This document shows positions 17,328-26,976 of a stretch of 36,973 nucleotides of DNA, one piece after another. A program made the translations under genes and the position numbers. Source of the stretch: Alphaproteobacteria bacterium RIFCSPHIGHO2_02_FULL_46_13 (GTDB lineage Bacteria > Pseudomonadota > Alphaproteobacteria > Micavibrionales > Micavibrionaceae). Location: positions 100,596 through 137,568 of the forward strand of contig MEMI01000050.1 in NCBI GenBank assembly GCA_001767915.1. Reading direction: 5' to 3'. The stretch's first letter is position 1, and every line of letters starts with the position of its first letter. Below the pieces are notes generated by a model. That model was not told the DNA's origin, searched no databases, and worked only from the letters and a program-made list of their open reading frames with translations.

Positions 17328-19298
17328 TTATTTTGAGATTAGTTTTTTTAGATTTTCTATCCATTCGATAGATAGGGGATTTTTCTTGTATTCTTCACAA
17401 AAAGAATTTGCAAATAAGAGCTTATTTTCACCATCATTAAAATTGTAAAAATCTTTTAGTTTTGTTCTTTCTGATGTTTTGAGATCAAGGCACTGATAAG
17501 AATTATAATCCTTAGTAACGTTATCAACAGGTTGCGGATTAAAACCTAATTGAGGCTGATATTTTTTTAATGTTTCTATGAAAGATAAAGCGGGCAAAAC
17601 ATCTTCGATAGTTGTAATACCAGTGATATTGTGTTTATAGCTAAGCAACTCGGTTTGATAATTTTTTTCGGCATTGTTGCATAAACGCCTAAACACTAAT
17701 TTTCCAAGGATATCATCCTGAAGTTCATCAAGGTTTGGTAATTGATTATCTGTATCTATAAGGCATATAATTGCAGAGTTTATTTGGCTTTTGTAGTCTG
17801 AAATAATTGGATGAAGTAGTTTATATAGTTTTATTACATTAGCTGCGCCAGCTACTGGAATTATGTGCAGATTTTCGATGTTGGCATTTTCAAGAAAGGT
17901 TCTAAGGTAAAGAGCATCTGTTATGCCTTCGCATATAATCCACGTATATGGGTTTTCTCTTTTTATAACGGAATTAATAATTGATTGCACTAGCTCATTG
18001 TAGCCTTTAATATTAGTATCTAAAGGCCTCTTACCCTTAGACTCTGTTTTTATATTCCTCGTTTCATGTAGATAGTTTGCTAAGTCTATGCTTTCAATCT
18101 CTATTGCCGCATCTGTTTTGGAAAGAGAGTGAGCCCAGCCTTTCTGGAGGATTGGTAAAAAGCCATACCAATGAGTTGTAATAATAACTTGAGCGCACGC
18201 CTCAGATAATCTTTTTAACTTCTCAAATTGATCGTATATCCTTGAAATATGAAGGGAAGATTCAGGCTCGTCTAATGCAAATATAACTCTTCTAACTCCT
18301 TTGTTTTCTTCAGATGATTTTTCCAAGAGAGCTATCGAAAACGAGAGTAATGCCTGCCTTTTTTCTCCTGCACTCAGATCTTTAATGGGGATTTTTTCTT
18401 TCCCTTGATGGAGCACTCTTGTTGAGAAGTAGCCCTCAATAATTTTTTCTATCAAAAGTGCTGGTGTGAAAGTTCTGGAATATCCAGAACTATAATGAAG
18501 TTTATTATCTAGTTTAGCTTCAATTTTTTTTATATAGCTTTCTAGCTGATTATTTATATCTTTTGTAACTGCGGGAGCTTTAATGATCGAAGCTATGGTA
18601 TTTGTAAGATTGTTCCCCGCTAACTTTTCTACTGTTCTGCTTTGAAGTTTGGTGTCGTCTTCTTCATTGGATTCTACTGGTATATATACGTATGTATATT
18701 GATCAGTAATACAATCTTGTAGTTTGTCTAAATATTTGAATGGATGTATGGTTTCGGTCTCTTTGTCACCTATAGTTATTTCAGCTGCGAAGTCGTCCTC
18801 GGAAAGTCCATAAATTTCTTTATTTAAGTGCATTTCTTTATGAATTATTTTTGTAAATAGACATCCGGAATATTTCTTTTCATCAAAAAATTTTGAAAAA
18901 ATTACTAAATCCATATTTTCTATAGGCTTCGGATTTTGTATGTGTTTTTTTAAATCTTTTAGTGCAGGGTGACTGTCTGGAAGACTCTTAAGATATTTTG
19001 ATATGGCTTTTAAAAGTCTTAATTCACTTGGGGGTAGGCTTTTAGTGTCATTTTCGTGAATTAAGAATACCGGAGATATAAATGGCATATCTTCAAGACG
19101 AGTATTGCCTCTCTGTGCTTGTTTCTTATTTCTGTTAAATCGTTCGTCGTTAAAGAATGTGTCCAATGATTCAAGAATTGAGCTTTTTCCTACTCCATTA
19201 TCTCCAATATAAGTCGAGAACTTTGCTGCATCTGATATAGGTATATAGGATGTACTATTAAATGCTTTGTAACCTTTTAGGAATAAGCCAATGATCAT
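17328..19298 (-). CDS. OLD-family ATP-dependent nuclease (ABC-type ATPase plus TOPRIM)
   Basis: A 656-residue protein combining an SMC/ABC-like ATPase with a TOPRIM nuclease domain, as in overcoming-lysogenization-defect (OLD) nucleases of phage P2 and related anti-phage effectors. Walker A is GDNGVGKSS (32-40), the signature is LSAGEKRQ (308-315), Walker B is VIFALDEPESSLH (338-350) and the switch histidine is in TTHW (375-378). TOPRIM motifs follow: IICEGITDALYL with E457, LIDTDNQ with D515 and D517, and a late lysine in GENKLLFAN (K626). I prefer ATG 19298 because GGAG lies seven bases upstream. The gene is strikingly AT-rich and lysine-rich compared with its neighbours, which suggests horizontal transfer. 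No UvrD-like helicase (Gabija GajB) or reverse transcriptase (retron) is adjacent, so it looks like a stand-alone class 1 OLD. Confidence 0.88.
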   Translation of the reverse strand: MIIGLFLKGYKAFNSTSYIPISDAAKFSTYIGDNGVGKSSILESLDTFFNDERFNRNKKQAQRGNTRLEDMPFISPVFLIHENDTKSLPPSELRLLKAISKYLKSLPDSHPALKDLKKHIQNPKPIENMDLVIFSKFFDEKKYSGCLFTKIIHKEMHLNKEIYGLSEDDFAAEITIGDKETETIHPFKYLDKLQDCITDQYTYVYIPVESNEEDDTKLQSRTVEKLAGNNLTNTIASIIKAPAVTKDINNQLESYIKKIEAKLDNKLHYSSGYSRTFTPALLIEKIIEGYFSTRVLHQGKEKIPIKDLSAGEKRQALLSFSIALLEKSSEENKGVRRVIFALDEPESSLHISRIYDQFEKLKRLSEACAQVIITTHWYGFLPILQKGWAHSLSKTDAAIEIESIDLANYLHETRNIKTESKGKRPLDTNIKGYNELVQSIINSVIKRENPYTWIICEGITDALYLRTFLENANIENLHIIPVAGAANVIKLYKLLHPIISDYKSQINSAIICLIDTDNQLPNLDELQDDILGKLVFRRLCNNAEKNYQTELLSYKHNITGITTIEDVLPALSFIETLKKYQPQLGFNPQPVDNVTKDYNSYQCLDLKTSERTKLKDFYNFNDGENKLLFANSFCEEYKKNPLSIEWIENLKKLISK

Positions 19299-19457
19299 AT
19301 GTTTCTCCATTTTTCAGGTTGAGTGTATGTATAGGATCATTAAGACTCAAGGGCTTTCTTGCTGCTGGGAAAAGTCGATGATTAAAAAATGTATATGTAA
19401 CTTTACGGGTTCTTTCACCGAATAGGTACATAATCGTTCTAAAGGAGGACATATACA

Positions 19458-19829
19458 ATGAAATCGAAAATTTTGATGGCTGCAACTGCGTTAGTATTAA
19501 TGGCAGGCGTTTCTGGCGCTCATGCCGAAGATATGATGAAAATGGATCATTCCAAAATGAACCATACGATGGCTGCGCCGACGGATATCTACGCCGATGC
19601 GATGAAAAAAATGCATGAAGGCATGATGTCTGTCAAACCGACAGGGGATGCGGACGTGGATTTCGTCCAAGGAATGATCCATCACCACCAAGGCGCCATC
19701 GACATGGCTAAAGTGGTTCTGGAAAAAGGAAAAGACCCAGAAATCAAAAAACTGGCCGAGGGAATCGTCAAAGCCCAAGAATCAGAAATCAAGCTGATGA
19801 ATGACTGGTTGGCCGCTCATAAAAAGTAA
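19458..19829 (+). CDS. Periplasmic DUF305 protein
   Basis: Exported protein of 123 residues. The signal peptide ends after A23 (SGAHA before EDMM). A short Met/His-rich stretch follows (MMKMDHSKMNHTM), then a DUF305 domain with the hallmark DADVDFVQGMIHHHQGAI continuing to DMA. This is a ferritin-like helical domain often found near copper or metal resistance genes. The Met/His pattern suggests binding of copper or a similar metal in the periplasm; the precise role is unknown. A strong AAAGGAGG ribosome site precedes the ATG at 19458. It is divergent from the OLD gene and has its own strong terminator. Confidence 0.88.
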   Translation: MKSKILMAATALVLMAGVSGAHAEDMMKMDHSKMNHTMAAPTDIYADAMKKMHEGMMSVKPTGDADVDFVQGMIHHHQGAIDMAKVVLEKGKDPEIKKLAEGIVKAQESEIKLMNDWLAAHKK

Positions 19830-19850
19830 GATTTGCAAAACGAACTGAAT

Positions 19851-19886
19851 AAAACGCCCTTTATTCCCCAATAAAGGGCGTTTTTA
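19851..19886 (+). terminator. Intrinsic terminator of the DUF305 gene
   Basis: AAAACGCCCTTTATT (19851-19865) pairs perfectly with AATAAAGGGCGTTTT (19870-19884) around a CCCC loop, with a short T-run after it. The 15-bp stem starts 21 bases after the stop codon. Confidence 0.95.
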
Positions 19887-19917
19887 TTGCCATAAGACAA
19901 AATTCAAAAAATACTGA

Positions 19918-19946
19918 TTGTAAAAATGTCACACACATTATAATGT
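19918..19946 (+). promoter_or_regulatory. Candidate promoter and palindrome upstream of rne
   Basis: A perfect TATAAT (19939-19944) sits inside the 12-bp palindrome ACATTATAATGT (19935-19946). The best -35 is TTGTAA (19918-19923) with a short 15-base spacer. If used, it gives an rne leader of about 315 bases. A regulator could bind the palindrome over the -10 element; that is inference. Confidence 0.4.
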
Positions 19947-19949
19947 CAT

Positions 19950-20266
19950 TTTGCGACCGATAGGGTTTTAGCACGCGTTTGACTGATGAAAGGTTTCGCT
20001 AGCTCTATTGACTTGGTTGGGTTGAGTCCTGTTTTTACTCTCCGACCCCTCACTGAACGAACTGTTGATTGGTAACGCAAAATCCGGTTTCTGTTTGGTG
20101 GACCTACTATAGGTCTATGTTACGGGGCGGACTCCAGTTAAATTCAGGAACCTGACACAGGTTTATTTCACAAGAATTGCGGCCAAAGCCCGCAATATCT
20201 TTACCCGTCGCATTAAAGATTTTGCGGTCTTCGGCCTTTATTTATAAAGTTCGGGAGAACATTAAC
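19950..20266 (+). promoter_or_regulatory. Long structured 5' leader of rne
   Basis: This gene-free stretch holds several small perfect hairpins: GACCTA-cta-TAGGTC (20101-20115), AACCTG-aca-CAGGTT (20149-20163) and ATTGCGG-n7-CCGCAAT (20176-20182 with 20190-20196). It ends in GGGAG seven bases before the rne ATG. In several bacteria RNase E limits its own mRNA through the 5' leader; a similar autoregulatory role is inferred. Two TTGACT hexamers (19979, 20008) lack good -10 partners. Confidence 0.5.
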
Positions 20267-23161
20267 ATGGCAAAAAAAATGCTGATTGATGCAACACATG
20301 CAGAGGAAACTCGCGTTGCAGTCGTAGACGGAAATCGTCTGGTTGAATTTGATTACGAAAGTAAACTGAGGAAACAATTAAAAGGTGGAATATTCTTGGC
20401 GAAAGTAACACGGGTTGAACCGTCGTTACAGGCAGCCTTTGTGAACTTTGGCGGTAACCGTCATGCGTTCCTTCCCTTCTCTGAAATCCATCCTGATTAT
20501 TTCCGCATCCCTGTGGCCGACCGTGAAGCCTTGATGGCTGCTCAACAAGCTGAAATCGAAGCGGCAATGGCGGCGGAAGAAGCCCAAATCGCTGCCGAAG
20601 AAGCCGCACTTGCAGCCGAAGAAGCAGCCAGAAACGGAAAGGCCGCACCGGCACAGGAGCAAGAAGTTGCGCCTGAAGAAAATAACGTGACCGAAGTGAT
20701 TGAACCGTCGGAAGATGATCAAACACCTGAACAAGTCGCCGAACAAGATGCGCGCGAAGAAGCCGAAGCGGCACAAGATCAACAAGATCAAGATGATCAG
20801 GACGATGAAAATGAAGATGATCAATCTTCGGGTGATGATGAAAATTCTTCTGAAGAATCAAGTGAAGGTCAGGAACAGCAAGAAGGAAGCGAAGCTGCCT
20901 CTGCTGACGCATCTGGCGAAGTAAAACACGTTCATAAATTTGTTTATCGCGGCGTCACCGAAATCAACCCTGAAACATTCGAAGTTGTAACGGCGACCAC
21001 TGGTGAAGCCATTGCAATCGATCAAGACCTTGCGATTAAAGTTGAAGAATGGGCAAAAACCCAAGAAAATGTGGTGCGTGTTCGCCTGCATTACCGTCAT
21101 ACCGAAGACGGCGTGAAAAAACGCTCTGTCTGGATTGCGTATCACGAAGATAATGCTGAAATCGATCATGAACTGGCCTTGGCTGCCGAACAGGAAGAAC
21201 GCGAAAAACGCCGCAATAATCGTGGTCGTGGTCGCGGACGTTTCCGTGGTCGCGGAAATAATAGCGGCAACGGCGGTCGTAATGACCGTAATGACAGAGG
21301 TCACAACCGTGGTCGTCATCCGATGCAGAACCGCCAAGTTGAAGTATTGGGCGGCGAGGGCGTTGACAGCGATCAACCATTCCGTCCGTCCCTCCACCGC
21401 AATTACAAAATTCAAGAAGTCATCAAACGTGGGCAGATCATGCTCATTCAGGTGCAAAAAGAAGAGCGTGGGAATAAAGGGGCAGCGGTTACAACCTACC
21501 TCTCACTCCCTGGTCGTTACTGCGTTCTGATGCCAAACTCCCCTCGTGGTGGTGGTGTATCACGCAAGATTGCAAGCTTTGCTGAACGTAAACGTATGCG
21601 CGATATTCTGCGTGAGCTTGGCACACCTGACGGGATGTCGGTGATCCTGCGGACTGCTGGCGTCCAACGCGACCAAGATGAAATCAAACGCGATTTGGAT
21701 TACTTAGTTCGTTTGTGGAATAACATTCGCGAACTCACCCTTCAATCCGTTGCCCCTGCAGGAATCTATGAGGAAAGCAATCTGGTCAAACGTGCGGTGC
21801 GTGACATTTACGCAGGCGATATTGAAGAAATTCAAGTGGCCGGTGAAAATGGTTTCAAACAAGCCAAAGAATTTATGAAACTTTTAATGCCATCGAGCGT
21901 TAAAAAAGTTCACCAATATAAAGACGACAAATATCCTTTGTTCCATCGCTATCAGGTTGAAAACCAGATCGCGGCAATGGGCGAGCCGACTGTTGAACTT
22001 CGTTCCGGCGGATATCTGGTGATTAACCCGACCGAAGCACTCGTCTCCATCGACGTGAACTCGGGTCGTGCGACTAAAGAACGTCATATTGAAGAGACTG
22101 CTCTTAAAACCAACCTTGAGGCCGCCGAAGAAGTTGCCCGTCAACTGCGTCTGCGTGACCTGGGTGGTTTGGTGGTCATCGACTTTATCGATATGGAAGA
22201 CAGCCGTAATAATGCGAAAGTGGAACGCAAGTTGCGTGACGCTTTGTCAACTGACCGTGCGCGTATTCAGGTTGGTCGTATTTCATCATTTGGATTACTC
22301 GAACTTTCTCGTCAACGCTTGAACCCAAGCTTGACCGAAGCGCAGTTCCAGAAATGTCCGCATTGTGCTGGCGTGGGTCATATCCGCACCATCGACTCTG
22401 CAGCTATCTTGGCTCTTCGCTCCATTGAGGAAGAGGGAATTCGTTCACGCGCTGGGCAAGTATTCTTGTCTGTGCCGAATGAAATTGCTCTGTATATCCT
22501 CAACCAAAAACGTGAAATGCTGGCGGATATTGAACGCCGTTATGGGTTCTCGGTCTTCGTTCGTGTTGACGAAGAATTGGCACCAACCGGTTATAAACTG
22601 GAAACCATCAAAGCATCTGAGTCAGATGATGAAGAGAGCGGTGTTGTTGAGCAAGATGTGGAAACAATGGAATCCGTTGACGAAGCCATCTCTGCTGAAA
22701 ATGAATTAGCATCTGCTGCCGAAGGCGCAGAGGGTGAGGGACAACAACCTCGCGGACGTAATTCCCGCAACAATCGCGGTCGTGATCGTAACCGTAGCGA
22801 TAAGCCGCGTGAAGATAAACCGCGCGATGGAAATCGTGAAGGCGGTAATGGTAACAGAGGCGGGCGCAACCGTAAGAATGAAGATTCTGCTGTCGCCGCT
22901 GAACAGGCTCAACCATCCGAGGTTTCTGAATCTGTTGCTTCACCTGAGGTCAAGGCAGAACCGAAAAAAGAAACTTTCCGTGCAAAACGTTTCCGTGCGC
23001 GCACTGATACACCTGCTGCTGATGCGTCTGTATCTGCGCCGGTTGCGGACGCACCGATTGCATCTGCATCCCCGTCAAATGATGTCGGGGCGGATAATGC
23101 CGAACAACAATCCTCTGAATCCAAAAAAAGAGGTTGGTGGAATAAGTTAATTGAAAAATAG
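20267..23161 (+). CDS. rne: Ribonuclease E
   Basis: Endoribonuclease central to mRNA decay and rRNA/tRNA processing, and the degradosome scaffold. The first half of the S1 domain is at about 35-85 (FLAKVTRVEPSLQAAFVNFG). A roughly 290-residue insertion follows (about 86-375), with an Ala/Glu helix, a very acidic Asp/Gln/Glu/Ser tract and an RGRGRFRGRG basic patch. The S1 domain then resumes (KIQEVIKRGQIMLIQV). The catalytic DNase I-like region carries LVSIDVNSG with D596 and VVIDFIDM with D639. The Zn-link motif CPHC is at 697-700. The tail (about 780-964) is an acidic and Arg/Asn-rich disordered scaffold ending GWWNKL. ATG 20267 with GGGAG upstream is the start; the frame extends 30 codons further but reads through leader hairpins. 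Confidence 0.96.
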   Translation: MAKKMLIDATHAEETRVAVVDGNRLVEFDYESKLRKQLKGGIFLAKVTRVEPSLQAAFVNFGGNRHAFLPFSEIHPDYFRIPVADREALMAAQQAEIEAAMAAEEAQIAAEEAALAAEEAARNGKAAPAQEQEVAPEENNVTEVIEPSEDDQTPEQVAEQDAREEAEAAQDQQDQDDQDDENEDDQSSGDDENSSEESSEGQEQQEGSEAASADASGEVKHVHKFVYRGVTEINPETFEVVTATTGEAIAIDQDLAIKVEEWAKTQENVVRVRLHYRHTEDGVKKRSVWIAYHEDNAEIDHELALAAEQEEREKRRNNRGRGRGRFRGRGNNSGNGGRNDRNDRGHNRGRHPMQNRQVEVLGGEGVDSDQPFRPSLHRNYKIQEVIKRGQIMLIQVQKEERGNKGAAVTTYLSLPGRYCVLMPNSPRGGGVSRKIASFAERKRMRDILRELGTPDGMSVILRTAGVQRDQDEIKRDLDYLVRLWNNIRELTLQSVAPAGIYEESNLVKRAVRDIYAGDIEEIQVAGENGFKQAKEFMKLLMPSSVKKVHQYKDDKYPLFHRYQVENQIAAMGEPTVELRSGGYLVINPTEALVSIDVNSGRATKERHIEETALKTNLEAAEEVARQLRLRDLGGLVVIDFIDMEDSRNNAKVERKLRDALSTDRARIQVGRISSFGLLELSRQRLNPSLTEAQFQKCPHCAGVGHIRTIDSAAILALRSIEEEGIRSRAGQVFLSVPNEIALYILNQKREMLADIERRYGFSVFVRVDEELAPTGYKLETIKASESDDEESGVVEQDVETMESVDEAISAENELASAAEGAEGEGQQPRGRNSRNNRGRDRNRSDKPREDKPRDGNREGGNGNRGGRNRKNEDSAVAAEQAQPSEVSESVASPEVKAEPKKETFRAKRFRARTDTPAADASVSAPVADAPIASASPSNDVGADNAEQQSSESKKRGWWNKLIEK

Positions 23162-23172
23162 GTGAGGCTAAA

Positions 23173-23760
23173 ATGGTCGTGAATAAATTCCGTATCTTAT
23201 CCGTTGCTATTTTATGCGCGCTCTTGCCTTTCTCTGCCATGGCAGAGGAGGCGGCGCCAGCGACCAACGCCAGCACACCTCTGACCATATTGGATACAGC
23301 TTCGAAAGATATTTTGAAGGGGCTGAATGAAAATCAGGTCAAACAATTCTCGGCGATCAATAATTCCTTTGGCGTTATCCGTACGGTTGAAGATGTCCAG
23401 CAATCTATCGCGCGTGCGGTTGAAAGCTGTGGCGTTGCTAATCCTGACTTAAAGGCCGGAATATCCGGAAGTTTCGAAGCGTGGAAAGACACGGTTCGTC
23501 CGGTTGTTAAAAAAGCCAGAACGAAATTAGATAGAATGGTTTTATTGCAAAGTTTTGCGCCGCCATCCGCAGTCCGCGACTATCTGAAAAAATTTGATGA
23601 AGCTGTTATCTATCGTAATCAGAAAATAAACCCTGCTTCGATTCAAAAAGCAGAAGATTGTCTGAAATTACAATCCAACATGACAAAGACCCAAAATGAC
23701 ATCGTCAATATGATGATTGAATCATTAAATTTGAACTCTGAATTGAAGGTCAAAGAATAA
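23173..23760 (+). CDS. Exported protein of unknown function
   Basis: I do not recognise a family. The 195-residue protein has a clear signal peptide (about 1-24, ILCALLPFSAMA before EEAAP). The mature part is mostly helical, with two cysteines (ESCGV and EDCLKL) that could form a disulfide, and a Lys-rich middle (VKKARTKLDRM). A GGTGAGG ribosome site precedes the ATG at 23173, 11 bases after the rne stop. Its stop overlaps the start of the glycosyltransferase gene by one base, so the two are translationally coupled. The envelope location is supported; the function is not. Confidence 0.75.
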   Translation: MVVNKFRILSVAILCALLPFSAMAEEAAPATNASTPLTILDTASKDILKGLNENQVKQFSAINNSFGVIRTVEDVQQSIARAVESCGVANPDLKAGISGSFEAWKDTVRPVVKKARTKLDRMVLLQSFAPPSAVRDYLKKFDEAVIYRNQKINPASIQKAEDCLKLQSNMTKTQNDIVNMMIESLNLNSELKVKE

Positions 23761-24800
23761 TGAGGGTTCTGCATGTCGTTGCAGGGTCCGCGCAAGGTGG
23801 TGCGGAAACTTATTGCCTTGATGCGATCAAAGCATTGCATGAACGCGGCATTACCCAACATGTCATTTGCCGCCCCCATTCAAATTACCTATCGACTTTC
23901 AAACAATTGGGGATCTCCTATAGTATCGAGAGTTTCAGTTTTCTATCGCGTCTTTTCTCTGGCAAACGAAAAATAAAATCAATCATCCATCAATTTCAGC
24001 CTGATGTCGTTCATGCATGGATGGGGCGCGGGGCGTCCTTTATTCCATCGGGTGTCTCAGTCCCCGTGATCGGATGGTTTGGCGGATATTACGACCTTGA
24101 GCGTTATAAGAATTGCGATTGTTTCGTTGGTGTCACCAAAGATATTAAACGTCATCTGGATGAAAAAACGGGCGTGCCGGAGAGATGTTTTGTCGTGCAT
24201 ACTTTTGGCACATTGGAAGATATGCCCGCCGTTGACCGCAAAGAATTCGATACGCCTGAAGATGTTCCCGTTGTGCTGTTACTGTCGCGCATGCATTGGA
24301 AAAAAGGCGTTGATGTGTTGTTACAAGCGGCACAAAAAATCGATAACGCTTATTTCTGGCTGGCGGGTGACGGGCCGGAGATCGAGAAATATAAAGCTCT
24401 TTCAACCGAATTGGGTGTGGATCATAAAGTTCGTTTCCTTGGTTGGCGGAATGACCGTTCGGCTCTTTTAAAACAGGCGGATATTTGCGCCCTTCCATCG
24501 CGTTATGAACCATTTGGCACAGTGATTGCCGAGGCATGGTATGCCAATGTTCCATTGGTATCCTCAAAAGCATCGGGCGCGGTGCAGTATGTGACACATG
24601 ATCAGGACGGCTTGCTCTTTGACATTGATAATGTCGAACAATTGACCGAATGCATTCAGCGTTTATTATCCGACAAAGAATTGCGCGCCAAACTTATTGC
24701 CGGTGGCAAAGGGCAATACGAGGCCTTATTCAGCCGCGATGTATCGACCACAAGTTTGTTGGATACCTATCAAAAGGTTTTGAAACTGGGTAAGAAATAA
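23760..24800 (+). CDS. Glycosyltransferase, GT4 family (GT-B fold)
   Basis: Retaining nucleotide-sugar glycosyltransferase of 346 residues. The N-terminus HVVAGSAQGGAETYCLD is the typical GT4 acceptor-side glycine-rich loop. The C-terminal half has LLSRMHWKKGVDVLLQA, LAGDGPE and the donor-binding motif RYEPFGTVIAEAW with its E-x7-E spacing. It probably modifies lipopolysaccharide or another surface glycan; donor and acceptor are unknown. The ATG at 23760 overlaps the upstream stop (TAATG). It is convergent with ctaA, with five bases between the stops. Confidence 0.93.
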   Translation: MRVLHVVAGSAQGGAETYCLDAIKALHERGITQHVICRPHSNYLSTFKQLGISYSIESFSFLSRLFSGKRKIKSIIHQFQPDVVHAWMGRGASFIPSGVSVPVIGWFGGYYDLERYKNCDCFVGVTKDIKRHLDEKTGVPERCFVVHTFGTLEDMPAVDRKEFDTPEDVPVVLLLSRMHWKKGVDVLLQAAQKIDNAYFWLAGDGPEIEKYKALSTELGVDHKVRFLGWRNDRSALLKQADICALPSRYEPFGTVIAEAWYANVPLVSSKASGAVQYVTHDQDGLLFDIDNVEQLTECIQRLLSDKELRAKLIAGGKGQYEALFSRDVSTTSLLDTYQKVLKLGKK

Positions 24801-24805
24801 CCCGT

Positions 24806-25804
24806 TTATCTTTTGGAATCGCCAGATATATAAAGGCTAAACACCACACAACTTAAGAGGATAACAGCCCCAATCTGATGCGTAGTTGCGGTATGAATAT
24901 CGACCACAGTCAACAATGTTGCGATCCCTAATCCAATCTGCACCAATACCCATGTCGCCAATGCCCAGCCGATTTTTTTGTGGAATTCTGTCCATCTTAA
25001 TCCGTACGAAAAGACAACAAGGCCAGTCAGCATCGCCAATAGGCGGTGGGTGAATTGGATGGAGGCAGGGTCATATAGGAAAGGCGTCTGTCCCAATTCA
25101 GGCGGGGCAATGCCGTTGCCCATCAAAGGGAATGTATTATAAATCATCCCTGCATCCAACCCCGCAACAAAGGCACCCCAGACGATAGTGATTGCAACCA
25201 ACGTCAAAGCCACTCCTCCATGAAATTTTAAAGATGCTGGAACAGATATTTTCTGAAGTTGTAGATTTTTAAGTCCCATCCACAGCAGGGCAGAATAAAT
25301 CGTCAGTGCCAATGATAAATGCGCCGCCAATCTGAAATGCGATACGGACGGGCGATCCACCAAACCGCTTTTGACCATGAACCATCCGAGTGCGCCTTGC
25401 GCGCCGCCCAGTGCCAACAACCCTAAATATTTCAGACGGTCGTCCCTCGGGATATAACCTTTTACAAAAAAGAAAATCATCGGCACGGCAAAGACGATTC
25501 CGATCAAACGACCCCAGACACGGTGAAACCATTCCCAGAAGAAGATGCCTTTGAATTCTTCAACACTCATCCCTTTGTTGATTTGTTGGTATTGGGGGGT
25601 TTGTTTATAAATGTCGAATTGTTGTTGCCAATCTTCCTCGGTTAACGGGGGGAGGGTTCCGCTGATCACATCCCATCTGGCAATCGACAGTCCGCTCTCG
25701 GTCAGACGGGTTACCGCGCCGATTCCCGTCATCGCCATCACCATAAAGGCACAGAAAAAGAGCCAAATTGCCAGAATACGCGCATTATTTTTGATTTCAG
25801 TCAT
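24806..25804 (-). CDS. ctaA: Heme A synthase, COX15/CtaA family
   Basis: Integral membrane enzyme that oxidises the heme O methyl group to the formyl group of heme A for aa3-type cytochrome oxidase. There are about eight membrane segments in 332 residues. The four conserved heme-ligand histidines are H94 (EWFHRVWGR), H162 (RLAAHLSLAL), H253 (QFTHRLLA) and H309 (HTATTHQIGA). The FVAGLDAGMIYNTFPLM loop is characteristic of the alphaproteobacterial/mitochondrial COX15 type. It lacks the disulfide cysteine pair of Bacillus CtaA. The ctaB and ctaG/cox genes are not in the window. The gene is divergent from the ferredoxin reductase gene across 69 bases. Confidence 0.95.
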   Translation of the reverse strand: MTEIKNNARILAIWLFFCAFMVMAMTGIGAVTRLTESGLSIARWDVISGTLPPLTEEDWQQQFDIYKQTPQYQQINKGMSVEEFKGIFFWEWFHRVWGRLIGIVFAVPMIFFFVKGYIPRDDRLKYLGLLALGGAQGALGWFMVKSGLVDRPSVSHFRLAAHLSLALTIYSALLWMGLKNLQLQKISVPASLKFHGGVALTLVAITIVWGAFVAGLDAGMIYNTFPLMGNGIAPPELGQTPFLYDPASIQFTHRLLAMLTGLVVFSYGLRWTEFHKKIGWALATWVLVQIGLGIATLLTVVDIHTATTHQIGAVILLSCVVFSLYISGDSKR

Positions 25805-25815
25805 GTTCAGGTCTT

Positions 25816-26914
<1,099 letters not shown>

Positions 26915-26976
26915 ATTCTATTGTCTTTTACCCTGTCTGCATTATAACAATAGGGGTAGAAGCAAAGGAAGATCGC

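Noticed and set aside
17328-19298. Gabija or retron defence system
   Set aside because: No UvrD-like helicase, reverse transcriptase or structured retron RNA gene is adjacent; only a single OLD-type gene is present.
20177-20266. An rne start 30 codons upstream
   Set aside because: It reads through the leader hairpins, adds residues not expected in RNase E, and the ATG at 20267 has a good GGGAG ribosome site.
20262-21457. Several open frames antisense to the rne insertion
   Set aside because: They arise from the repetitive acidic and Arg-rich coding of RNase E; their translations are low-complexity Leu/Ile/Phe or His/Arg runs.
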